Positions 9,272-17,877 of a stretch of 64,000 nucleotides of DNA are shown here, one piece after another (position 1 is the first letter of the stretch; each line of letters starts with the position of its first letter). Source of the stretch: Clostridiales bacterium (lineage in GTDB: Bacteria > Bacillota > Clostridia > Christensenellales > Borkfalkiaceae). Below the pieces are notes generated by a model. The model was not told the DNA's origin. It worked only from the letters and a program-made list of their open reading frames with translations, and made no database searches. Made by a program: the position numbers and the translations under genes. The stretch lies in assembly GCA_015069425.1 (NCBI GenBank), contig SVIP01000001.1:248001-312000 (forward strand), in the 5' to 3' direction.

Positions 9272-11158
9272 TTATAATGCTTCTAAACCTATTTTTGCCT
9301 CTTCTTCTCTAATTCTACTCATTCTTTCCAACTCGCAAAATCTGCCGTTTAACGCCATCAACTCTTCATAAGTTCCCACTTCAACCATTTTTCCCTCTTC
9401 CATAACGATGATGCGGTCAGCATTTCTAATGGTTGAAAGACGATGTGCGACAATAAAAGTGGTTCGTTGATGCACAAGTTTATCAATCGCCTTTTGAACG
9501 TGATACTCAGACACGTTGTCTAGTGCGGAAGTTGCCTCGTCTAAAATTAAAATTTTGGGATTCCTAATTAATGCTCTCGCAATAGAGATTCTCTGTTTTT
9601 GTCCGCCAGAAAGTTTGTCACCGTGTTCTCCAACTTGAGAATCAATGCCGTTTGGCAACAAATCCAAAAACTCCGTGATATTTGCATCCTTAACGGCTTT
9701 TTGAAATTCTTGCTCGTCATAATTTTTCAATCCGTAAGTAATATTATCACGAATAGTTCCCGAAAAAAGAATACTATTTTGCGGTACGACTGACAAGAAT
9801 TGTCTATACGATTGCAAAGACATTTCCGACATTGGAACGCCGTCTATGTAAATTTCTCCACTTGTCGGTGACAAAAGTCCGATAATTAAATTCATAACCG
9901 TACTTTTCCCTGACCCTGAAGAGCCGACGATAGCAATACGCTCACCTTGTCTAACACTTAAATTAAAATTATTAACAACAAGTTTGTCGCTGTTAGGGTA
10001 ATGATAACAAACGTTTTCAAAGATAAAACTACCTTCAACGTTTTTAACAACTATTCTGTTTTTATCAACTTCAACGTCGTCCGCACGCATAATTTCCGCA
10101 ATAGACCTAACTGAATCACGCCCTGAAACCAAAGATGGATAAATAGCAATAAGCGTTAAAATTAAACCGCTAATCGAATTAAAGAGTGACTGAAATAACA
10201 CTACTTCACCCGACGATATAACCCCGTTAATGCAAATAAAAACACAAAAGAACAAACATCCAACCGAAAAGATTTGCGAACAAACCCAAGACGCTGAGCC
10301 AAACCAGGCATTAGTTTTATCAAGCACTAACCCTGAATGCTTTACTGCTTCCAAGCGTTTTCCAACTTCCTGTTCTTCCAGTTTATTAAGACCGTGTGAC
10401 TTTGTAAGTTGCATCATTTGTAAGGTGGTCGTCAATTTTGCAGAAAGTTGTTCATTTTCTTTTCTTAAAACAAAACTGTCCTTTTTAAGTTTCTTTCTAA
10501 AAGCGTAAGAGAGCAACAAGTTGGCAGGAATAATTACCATAAAAAAAAGTGCGACAACTGGACTTTTAACAATCGCTATAGTAGAAGAAATAATTGCGCT
10601 TATTATATAAGGAATAAAATTAAATAAAAAGGTTCTATAATAAACTTCAATTCCCTCAATATCTCTTAAAATTTTAGATTGAATCCTGCCCTCTTCAATT
10701 TCACGGTGATATGTAATAGAAAGTTTTTGAAGTTTTCTAACTACAGCACGTTTAACTTCAGCAGAACGAGAACGGATTGTTTTATTAAGAATTCCGTTTC
10801 GCCAAACGGTAACTGGAATGTTCAGTAAAATTAACAAAACGCTAATAATGGCGTCAATAATTATTCTAAAAATAAAGTTTTCTGGTCTTGTTGCCAACAA
10901 ATCTATTGCGTCGCTAATAATAAGGGGCATAACCCACACTGGTGCGTTTTGAAATAAAAAAAGAAAACTCGCCCAAATAATAGGTTTTTTATCTTTGTTA
11001 AGCAAACGCCCAACAAATCCTTTACCCTCATTGTTTCCTACTAAGTCTTCGCCTTTAAAAAAAGACTCGTAATCTGGAATTTTATTGTTTACGTGTCTAC
11101 TTTTGCCTGTTATTTGTTGACTTTGTTCTTCAACTGTTTCAGTAACATCCTTTGACAT
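9272..11158 (-). CDS. ABC transporter, fused permease/ATP-binding protein (type I exporter)
   Basis: 628 aa; Walker A GSSGSGKST, signature LSGGQKQRISIARAL, Walker B ILILDEATSALD. Confidence 0.95.
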   Translation of the reverse strand: MSKDVTETVEEQSQQITGKSRHVNNKIPDYESFFKGEDLVGNNEGKGFVGRLLNKDKKPIIWASFLFLFQNAPVWVMPLIISDAIDLLATRPENFIFRIIIDAIISVLLILLNIPVTVWRNGILNKTIRSRSAEVKRAVVRKLQKLSITYHREIEEGRIQSKILRDIEGIEVYYRTFLFNFIPYIISAIISSTIAIVKSPVVALFFMVIIPANLLLSYAFRKKLKKDSFVLRKENEQLSAKLTTTLQMMQLTKSHGLNKLEEQEVGKRLEAVKHSGLVLDKTNAWFGSASWVCSQIFSVGCLFFCVFICINGVISSGEVVLFQSLFNSISGLILTLIAIYPSLVSGRDSVRSIAEIMRADDVEVDKNRIVVKNVEGSFIFENVCYHYPNSDKLVVNNFNLSVRQGERIAIVGSSGSGKSTVMNLIIGLLSPTSGEIYIDGVPMSEMSLQSYRQFLSVVPQNSILFSGTIRDNITYGLKNYDEQEFQKAVKDANITEFLDLLPNGIDSQVGEHGDKLSGGQKQRISIARALIRNPKILILDEATSALDNVSEYHVQKAIDKLVHQRTTFIVAHRLSTIRNADRIIVMEEGKMVEVGTYEELMALNGRFCELERMSRIREEEAKIGLEAL

Positions 11159-11313
11159 AAAAGCACCTCTTAAATCAAACTAGTCAAAAATTCTAAACTG
11201 ATTTTCTATTAAGTTACCACATATTTTTCGGTATTATAACATAGCCATTTTCAAAAAGCAATACTTTAACACCAAAAAACATGCAAAATAAAAAAGATTT
11301 TTCTTTCACTCGC

Positions 11314-11342
11314 TTGACATATTAGATTTATGAAGTTATAAT
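11314..11342 (+). promoter_or_regulatory. Consensus sigma-A promoter of the T-box operon
   Basis: TTGACA-17 nt-TATAAT, perfect match. Confidence 0.85.
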
Positions 11343-11348
11343 GAAGAA

Positions 11349-11632
11349 AATGAAATAAAACCTATGATGGAGAGTAAGTAAAATTCTTTACCTTTTTTCT
11401 AGAGAGTTGCAGATGGTGAGATTGCAATAAAAAGACTGAATTTGAATGGACTTCTGAGGGCGAACGAACGCAAAGTTTTGCAAGTAGCAATCGACGGGAA
11501 CTGCACCCGTAAAAAGGCAGAGCGTATAATTGTACGCAATAAAAGTGGACTTTATAGTCAATTTGGGTGGCACCACGGTAGTAATTATCGTCCCGAAGAA
11601 CAGTTGTTCTGCTCTTCGGGATTTTATATTTT
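11349..11632 (+). promoter_or_regulatory. T-box riboswitch leader, apparent tryptophan (UGG) specifier
   Basis: agagag/ggtgag Stem I elements, gaaTGGact specifier region (TGG 11447-11449), T-box sequence tgggtggcaccacggta (11564-11580), terminator hairpin tcccgaaga...tcttcggga + T-run (11591-11632). Confidence 0.9.
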
Positions 11633-11646
11633 AGGAGAAAACTATT

Positions 11647-12162
11647 ATGCAAAAAATCAATACGAAAAAACTCGTTTTAACAGCACTCTTTACTGCTCTA
11701 ATTATCGTGGCAACTATGTTTATTAGAATACCGCTACCGTACGGCTACGTAAATTTAGGCGATGCTTTTATCTTTTTATCCGTTTTGATTTTAGGACCGA
11801 TTCTGGGAACTTTAGCCGCTGGAATCGGCTCTGCAATAGCCGACACTTTTGGATACATTACCTATGCACCCGGAACGCTGATTATTAAAGCACTAATGGC
11901 TATAACCGCATACTTAACTTATGCAATACTACTTAAAACAACTAAGAAGAAAATTATATCGGAAATTTTAGCAGGAATTGCGGGCACAATAGTTATGGCT
12001 TTTGGATATTTTGCTTATGAAAGTTTATTCTTTATATCTGTTGGTGCATCAATAATAAACGTTCCGTATAATATCGTACAAGGTTTAGTAGGTGTTTTCA
12101 TTGCTATTGCTATTATGAGAGTATTAACAACTACTAAAGTATTAGACAAAATACAAAAATAA
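11647..12162 (+). CDS. ECF transporter S component-like membrane protein (possible tryptophan/indole-compound uptake)
   Basis: 171 aa, multi-TM, LPYGYVNLGDAFIFLSVLILGPILGTLAAGIGSAIAD typical of ECF S components; under the T-box. Confidence 0.82.
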   Translation: MQKINTKKLVLTALFTALIIVATMFIRIPLPYGYVNLGDAFIFLSVLILGPILGTLAAGIGSAIADTFGYITYAPGTLIIKALMAITAYLTYAILLKTTKKKIISEILAGIAGTIVMAFGYFAYESLFFISVGASIINVPYNIVQGLVGVFIAIAIMRVLTTTKVLDKIQK

Positions 12163-12177
12163 CAAAGGAGAATGGTT

Positions 12178-13551
12178 ATGAAAAAACAAATTCCTTACAA
12201 AATTTATCTTTCAGAAAAAGAACTTCCTAAAAAATGGTTAAATTTAAGGGCTTTTATGGACAAAAAACCCGCACCATTACTTAACCCTGAAACTTTAAAG
12301 CCAATCACAGAAGAAGAACTTTCTAAAGTTTTTTGTACAGAACTTGCAAGACAAGAAATTGACGATACGACACCTTATATAGATATACCGGAAGAAATCC
12401 GCAATTTCTATAAAATGTACCGTCCTGCTCCGCTAATTAGGGCATATTGCTTAGAAAAAGCGCTCGGCACTCCCGCAAAAATTTACTATAAATTTGAGGG
12501 CAATAATACTTCTGGCTCACACAAATTAAACTCTGCAATTGCTCAAGCATATTACGCCAAAAAGCAAGGACTTAAGGGCGTTACTACTGAAACGGGTGCA
12601 GGTCAATGGGGAACGGCTCTTTCTATGGCTTGTTCTTATTTTGGATTAGAGTGTAACGTTTATATGGTTAAATGTTCTTATGAGCAAAAGCCATTCCGTC
12701 GTGAAGTCATGCGTACTTACGGTGCATCGGTTACCCCGTCTCCATCGGAGACAACGGCTGTTGGTAGAAAAATTCTTGAAGAATTCCCTGGTACAACTGG
12801 TTCTCTCGGCTGTGCAATCTCAGAGGCTGTTGAGGCTGCATCTAAAAATCCCGAATATCGTTACGTACTAGGTAGCGTACTAAATCAAGTACTTTTGCAT
12901 CAATCCGTTATAGGTTTAGAAACTAAAACAGCACTCGATAAATATAAAATTAAAGCAGACATAATTATAGGTTGCGCAGGTGGTGGTTCAAACCTTGGCG
13001 GGCTTATCGCTCCGTTTATGGTAGAAAAAATCAAAGGTAAAGCCGATTACCAAATTATAGCAGTTGAGCCTGCGTCTTGTCCAACCTTAACACGTGGTAA
13101 ATATGCATACGATTATTGCGACACTGGCAAAGTCTGCCCTATCGCAAAAATGTATACTTTAGGAAATGGTTATATCCCCTCTTCAACACACGCTGGCGGA
13201 CTGAGATACCACGGCATGACCACTACCCTTTCTGAACTTTACGACCAAGGACTTATGGAGGCAAGATCGGTAGAACAAACCGAAGTCTTTAGTGCTGCAG
13301 AACAGTTTGCAAGAGTTGAGGGCATTCTTCCCGCCCCCGAATCCTCGCATGCAATCCGTGTTGCGATAGACGAAGCAATGAAATGCAAAGAAACGGGCGA
13401 AGCAAAAACCATAGTCTTTGGACTAACTGGAACGGGATACTTTGACATGTATGCTTATAAAAAGTTCAACGACGGTGAAATGAGCGATTATATTCCCACC
13501 GAAGAAGATATTAATAAAGGGCTAAAAAGTCTCCCTGACATAAAGGCGTAA
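12178..13551 (+). CDS. TrpB-like PLP-dependent tryptophan synthase beta (TrpB2 type)
   Basis: KFEGNNTSGSHKLNSAIAQAYYAKKQG, ETGAGQWGTALS, GCAGGGSNLGG. Start set at 12178 (AAAGGAG 7 nt upstream) instead of 12172. Confidence 0.92.
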   Translation: MKKQIPYKIYLSEKELPKKWLNLRAFMDKKPAPLLNPETLKPITEEELSKVFCTELARQEIDDTTPYIDIPEEIRNFYKMYRPAPLIRAYCLEKALGTPAKIYYKFEGNNTSGSHKLNSAIAQAYYAKKQGLKGVTTETGAGQWGTALSMACSYFGLECNVYMVKCSYEQKPFRREVMRTYGASVTPSPSETTAVGRKILEEFPGTTGSLGCAISEAVEAASKNPEYRYVLGSVLNQVLLHQSVIGLETKTALDKYKIKADIIIGCAGGGSNLGGLIAPFMVEKIKGKADYQIIAVEPASCPTLTRGKYAYDYCDTGKVCPIAKMYTLGNGYIPSSTHAGGLRYHGMTTTLSELYDQGLMEARSVEQTEVFSAAEQFARVEGILPAPESSHAIRVAIDEAMKCKETGEAKTIVFGLTGTGYFDMYAYKKFNDGEMSDYIPTEEDINKGLKSLPDIKA

Positions 13552-13572
13552 AATCAATTAAATCGTAATGAC

Positions 13573-13604
13573 AAAATCCCTTAGGCAAATTACCTAAGGG
13601 ATTT
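13573..13604 (+). terminator. Intrinsic terminator after trpB2
   Basis: aaaatcccttaggcaaattacctaagggatttt. Confidence 0.85.
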
Positions 13605-13711
13605 TAATTTCGTAATATTGTGCTAATTATTAGTATATACAGTAATATTTTCCATTTAAAAGTTAAATTTTTCGTGTTATAATTAAAATATAAATTTTAG
13701 GTAGGTCAAAT

Positions 13712-16081
13712 ATGAAAACTAATGGGATAAACTTAAAATTAAAATTAGAAGATTTAACTGGCAAATTTACACTTTCAGTTACTTCAGATGAAAGTGAATT
13801 AAAGGGTATCGACCTTGATTTAATCGAAAATAAAACGGGGCGTGTTTTAACTTTTTCTTTTGCGCTTTCTGATAAAAGCGATACAAAACGGTTTGAAATA
13901 GAAAAACCTACCCTTTGGTCAATAGAAAATCCCAACCTATACTCTTACAATGCAACCGTTTATCACTTAAAAGGTCAAACGAAAATAAGCGGTAAGTTTG
14001 GTGCAAGAATTATTTCGAAGAATAAGAAAAATGTGCTAATAAACGGCAAGAAAGTTTTTATTAAAGGATATATTCGTGGTGCAAGAGCGCACGAACATTT
14101 AAACAACGAAAATTTAAGCGAATACGATTTTTACCGCAAAAACATTTTGCAAGCAAAAAAGTATGGATTTAACTATATTAGATTTCACACAACTATTCCC
14201 AAAAAGGAATTATTTGAAGTTGCAGATGAATTAGGTATGCTAATTCACATTGAATTGAGAACTTCAGAATACGACAATTTATCAGAAATGAGTTTTGGTA
14301 AAGTTTCCCTTGTTGACGACCAGTTTATTTTGGGGATTATTGACGAGTTTTACGACCACCCGTCGCTTGCAGTATACTGTATTGGCAACGAATTAAAATC
14401 ATTAGTCGAACCACAAAGAATTGAAGAAATTGGTGAACTTATCAAAAAGACCGACTCTACAAGGTTGTTTTTAGATACTTGTGCTTGGGGAGAAATTGGA
14501 AGAAAGAATGTCGACATTGACGTCCAACACATGAGTTATTTTTTCCCCTTTAATAAACACTCTAAAATGTTCGATGACTTAAGTTTTATGCATATGCTTA
14601 CCGAAGAGCAAATTGCAAAGGATGAAAACCTTTTTACCGTGCCGTTAATCGCACATGAAGTCTGCCACTACACCGCTTTAAGAGATTTCAAAAAATTAAA
14701 GGAAAAATTCATTAAAAACGGAACTGAACTTCCTTGGTGGATAGATGAAGAACTTAAAATGATTAACGAAAAGGGTTTTTCCGATAATTATGACCAACTC
14801 TATTACGCAAGTAAACTTTTTCAATTTGAATGTTGGAAAACAGCCTTCGAGGAGATTAGAACCAGTAGACTTTTAGGTGGATTTCACTTCTTGCAATTTG
14901 CAGATACCGATAAATATGAAAACTCAAATGGAGTTGTTGACTGTTTTGATGATGACTTAATTTCTTCTGAAGATTTTTTGACCTTTAACGGCGATATTGT
15001 TGTATCGGTAAAACTTTCAAAACGCAATTTCTATGAAAATGAAAAGGTAGACTTTCCCGTTTATCTATCAAACTGCGGAGAAGACGATTTTGTTGATGGT
15101 CAAATCATTTACAAATTAATGAATGAAGATAGCACTTGCGTTTATGAACATACTAAAAATATAAAACTAGACAAAGGATTAAGTAAAATTGACAATTTAA
15201 GTTTCAATCTTCCTAAATTAGAGCAAGCAAAACTTTACACTCTTTATTGCACCATTAAGGCTAATGGTAGTAAAATTGCTTATAACTATTATAAATTATG
15301 GATTTATCCACACTATTTTGAACTTACATATAAAGATTTTTGCAATTACGAAAACCAAAATATAGTTATAACCGACAATGTTGAAAAAGCATTTTCCAGC
15401 CTTGACAAGGGCAAAAACGTTTGTCTAGTATATCGTAATGACTGGACTAGACACCTAAAACATCAAGATATGATTAACCCTCAATACAGTTTTAAGGCAA
15501 CTTGGAATAGATTTAAGCCTGTTATTTGGGATAGAGGAACTAATTTTGGTGGAATTTGCGAAAATGAGCTACTTAATAAATTTGGCTTTAACACTGGCAA
15601 ATACTATGATTTTAATTATTCAGTAATAAGCGAAGATTGCGATAAAATTGTTCTTGACGACTTCCCTATAAAGGTAAAATCTTTAATTAGTGGAACGGAT
15701 AAAAACAGTCGTGACCGTTTTGACGCATCACCCATCTTCAATATGCACGAACTTGAATATGATAGGACTTTAAGAAACTTTTCTTACCTTTTTGAATTAA
15801 AGGTTGGAAATGGTAATCTTTTAGTTTGCGGATTAAACTTAACGAATATGGACGAAAAAGAACCGTCAAGCATGAATTTAGCAAACTTTATAATAAATTA
15901 TTTAAATTCTGCTGAATTTAATCCAAACAATAAAATTTCTTTAGATAACCTCAAAGAATATATGAAAGAATGTGCACAACACCCTGTAAAAGAACGAATG
16001 ATGACACAGTTTTGGCAGTTAGACGAAGAGCCTGTTGAAACCGAAGAGTACTGGAAAAATTCTGAAGAATACTTAAAATAA
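13712..16081 (+). CDS. Glycoside hydrolase family 2-like protein
   Basis: 789 aa; WSIENPNLYSYNATVY, INGKKVFIKGYIRGARAHEH, YGFNYIRFHTTIPKKELFEVADELGMLIHIE, SLAVYCIGNEL; no signal peptide, N-terminal sugar-binding domain appears absent. Confidence 0.82.
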   Translation: MKTNGINLKLKLEDLTGKFTLSVTSDESELKGIDLDLIENKTGRVLTFSFALSDKSDTKRFEIEKPTLWSIENPNLYSYNATVYHLKGQTKISGKFGARIISKNKKNVLINGKKVFIKGYIRGARAHEHLNNENLSEYDFYRKNILQAKKYGFNYIRFHTTIPKKELFEVADELGMLIHIELRTSEYDNLSEMSFGKVSLVDDQFILGIIDEFYDHPSLAVYCIGNELKSLVEPQRIEEIGELIKKTDSTRLFLDTCAWGEIGRKNVDIDVQHMSYFFPFNKHSKMFDDLSFMHMLTEEQIAKDENLFTVPLIAHEVCHYTALRDFKKLKEKFIKNGTELPWWIDEELKMINEKGFSDNYDQLYYASKLFQFECWKTAFEEIRTSRLLGGFHFLQFADTDKYENSNGVVDCFDDDLISSEDFLTFNGDIVVSVKLSKRNFYENEKVDFPVYLSNCGEDDFVDGQIIYKLMNEDSTCVYEHTKNIKLDKGLSKIDNLSFNLPKLEQAKLYTLYCTIKANGSKIAYNYYKLWIYPHYFELTYKDFCNYENQNIVITDNVEKAFSSLDKGKNVCLVYRNDWTRHLKHQDMINPQYSFKATWNRFKPVIWDRGTNFGGICENELLNKFGFNTGKYYDFNYSVISEDCDKIVLDDFPIKVKSLISGTDKNSRDRFDASPIFNMHELEYDRTLRNFSYLFELKVGNGNLLVCGLNLTNMDEKEPSSMNLANFIINYLNSAEFNPNNKISLDNLKEYMKECAQHPVKERMMTQFWQLDEEPVETEEYWKNSEEYLK

Positions 16082-16104
16082 ATACTTAACTATTGATAAC
16101 GACA

Positions 16105-16165
16105 AAAAGACGAGAGGAAGCCGAGTCCCCACAAGGGATTCGGCTTCCTCTCGTCTTTTTTTGCG
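16105..16165 (+). terminator. Strong intrinsic terminator
   Basis: aaagacgagaggaagccgagtcccc-acaa-gggattcggcttcctctcgtcttttttt, ~24-bp stem. Confidence 0.9.
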
Positions 16166-16327
16166 AAATAAAAGGAATTAATTATAACTAAAACAGTTAT
16201 AATTTTAGTTTTTATTTTTTAATACACTTGCTTTTTGACAATAATTTCTATTATATGATGTTTTCCCCCCGTAAACGCTAACTTGTTAGGTTTATAATCA
16301 GTTTTACCGTCAAATAAAGGGGGAAAT

Positions 16328-17059
16328 ATGAAACGATTAATAATAATGCCGTTAATTTTAATGCTAATATTGTCGTCGTTTTTACCTTTTTATCCCGTAA
16401 CGGTAAACTCAGAGCCAACTAAATACCTTAGAGTTATAACAGAAGATACTGCATTTTATAAAACCGTAAACGACACCACGCCTCTTTTCTATCTACCGTA
16501 CACTTACTACGTTAAACCACTTAAAGTCGAGGGGCTTTACACGCACGTGGAGTGTTACGGTCTAGGAGGCACAGCGGGGCTTGACGGCTACGTTTTAACA
16601 GAACTTCTTTACGACGATAAACTTCCCGTAATAAATCCTTACGTAGTATTAGAATTAACAACCGCTACTACAGCCGTATTATATAGAGATAGTAACTTAC
16701 AAGAACCAGTACAATATCTATTTGCTGAACGAAAACTAAAATATTACGGCTCCTTAACAAAGGGCGAGCAAATAATTTATTACTGTTCGTATAATAATCG
16801 TTTAGGTTACGTAAGAGAAAGCGACGTTTATCCCTTTTCTATTGCAAACCACCCAAATAAACTAACTTTCTTGCCCGAAGACCCCCCAAAAGAAGAAATA
16901 AAAACAGATACAAATAGTGGAAAAGATTTACTTACATTAAAAATTGCTATTATCTTATGCCTAGTTTTTGCTGGGATAGTCGGTCTTGTTGTAGCATTAA
17001 ATAAAAAGCCTACAAAAGCCGTGGCAATAGGATACTACGATGAAAACGACTATGAATAA
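16328..17059 (+). CDS. Secreted/membrane-anchored SH3-like protein with C-terminal TM
   Basis: 243 aa; signal peptide (MKRLIIMPLILMLILSSFLPF), beta-rich extracellular part, C-terminal TM IAIILCLVFAGIVGLVVAL; preceded by AAAGGGGG SD. Confidence 0.65.
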   Translation: MKRLIIMPLILMLILSSFLPFYPVTVNSEPTKYLRVITEDTAFYKTVNDTTPLFYLPYTYYVKPLKVEGLYTHVECYGLGGTAGLDGYVLTELLYDDKLPVINPYVVLELTTATTAVLYRDSNLQEPVQYLFAERKLKYYGSLTKGEQIIYYCSYNNRLGYVRESDVYPFSIANHPNKLTFLPEDPPKEEIKTDTNSGKDLLTLKIAIILCLVFAGIVGLVVALNKKPTKAVAIGYYDENDYE

Positions 17060-17608
17060 TTATGCAATTAGTCGATTTTGAGAAGTTGCAATATTAGAAA
17101 CTTCCGTGTTTTTTTCTTTCTTTTCACTTTGTTCTTTTTTATTAGGCTTTTCATAAGATTTTTCGTGTTCAATGGTATGTCTATGTAAATTTTTGAAAAA
17201 ATCAACGTTCATACAAGTTTCTTCAAACCATTTATCGGTTGCGCCTAAGTTTTCTAAAATTTTTGCAATTTTTGCAATAATGATTGTTTGTCGTCTAAAG
17301 TACGCCCTACTCTTTAGGTTGATACCACTTAAATCTTGATTGTTCCTTTCTCTAAAATACTTATACCCTATTAAATCTCTTTCGATTTTTTTAAGTTTGA
17401 TAAGAGCGTCCTCAATAAGTAATTTCAGTGCAAATAAACAGTCCTTTTGATATGTAAAATCCACGATTGCCTGGCACTGTTCAATACACGGGCTATAATT
17501 ATCCATCGAAGAAACAGCGCTCCTTTCTACGTGTTCATCAATTTGCTCAGCAACCGCCTCTAAATTTGGGTATGCATAAAGCGCAGTTTTTGCATAATAT
17601 ACGTTCAT
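17060..17608 (-). CDS. Hypothetical protein, possible ArpU/sigma70-region-4-like helical regulator
   Basis: 182 aa; ALIKLKKIERDLIGYKYFRERNNQDLSGINLKSRAYFRRQTIIIAKIAKILENLG resembles phage-type sigma-70-like switch proteins; SD aaaggag upstream. Confidence 0.5.
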   Translation of the reverse strand: MNVYYAKTALYAYPNLEAVAEQIDEHVERSAVSSMDNYSPCIEQCQAIVDFTYQKDCLFALKLLIEDALIKLKKIERDLIGYKYFRERNNQDLSGINLKSRAYFRRQTIIIAKIAKILENLGATDKWFEETCMNVDFFKNLHRHTIEHEKSYEKPNKKEQSEKKEKNTEVSNIATSQNRLIA

Positions 17609-17655
17609 AAATGTCTCCTTTGTCAGTTAAAAATTTTCACGTCAACGTTACCGCA

Positions 17656-17684
17656 ATTATACTTTTAAAAAATTTCAAATGCAA
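17656..17684 (-). promoter_or_regulatory. Sigma-A-type promoter for the 182-aa gene
   Basis: Minus strand TTGCAT-17 nt-TATAAT. Confidence 0.5.
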
Positions 17685-17841
17685 TATTTTATGTCACTAA
17701 AAACGAACATTTGTTTGTTTTTTATTTAATTTTACTCTTTTAATATGCCACTGTCTGTCATATTGGACTGACTTTTAAAAATAATTTCCATATTTTGGAA
17801 TAGGAAAAGTGTAAAAATATAAAATAAAAAGTCGAAATATA

Positions 17842-17870
17842 ATGACAAAAGGTAATTTATGTGATAAAAT
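17842..17870 (+). promoter_or_regulatory. Sigma-A-type promoter for the 867-aa gene
   Basis: ATGACA-17 nt-TAAAAT, 7 nt before the ATG at 17878. Confidence 0.5.
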
Positions 17871-17877
17871 GTAAATT

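Noticed and set aside
9272-11158. ABC exporter considered part of a peptide export/maturation cluster
   Set aside because: No C39 peptidase domain or neighbouring precursor peptide; gene stands alone between terminator and T-box operon.
11362-11726. ORFs on both strands (11362-11652, 11388-11576, 11442-11726)
   Set aside because: They overlap the T-box leader; translation is an artefact of the structured RNA.
16182-16206. AT-rich hairpin attataact-aaaac-agttataatt
   Set aside because: Perfect but AT-only stem directly after a strong terminator; no evidence of separate function.
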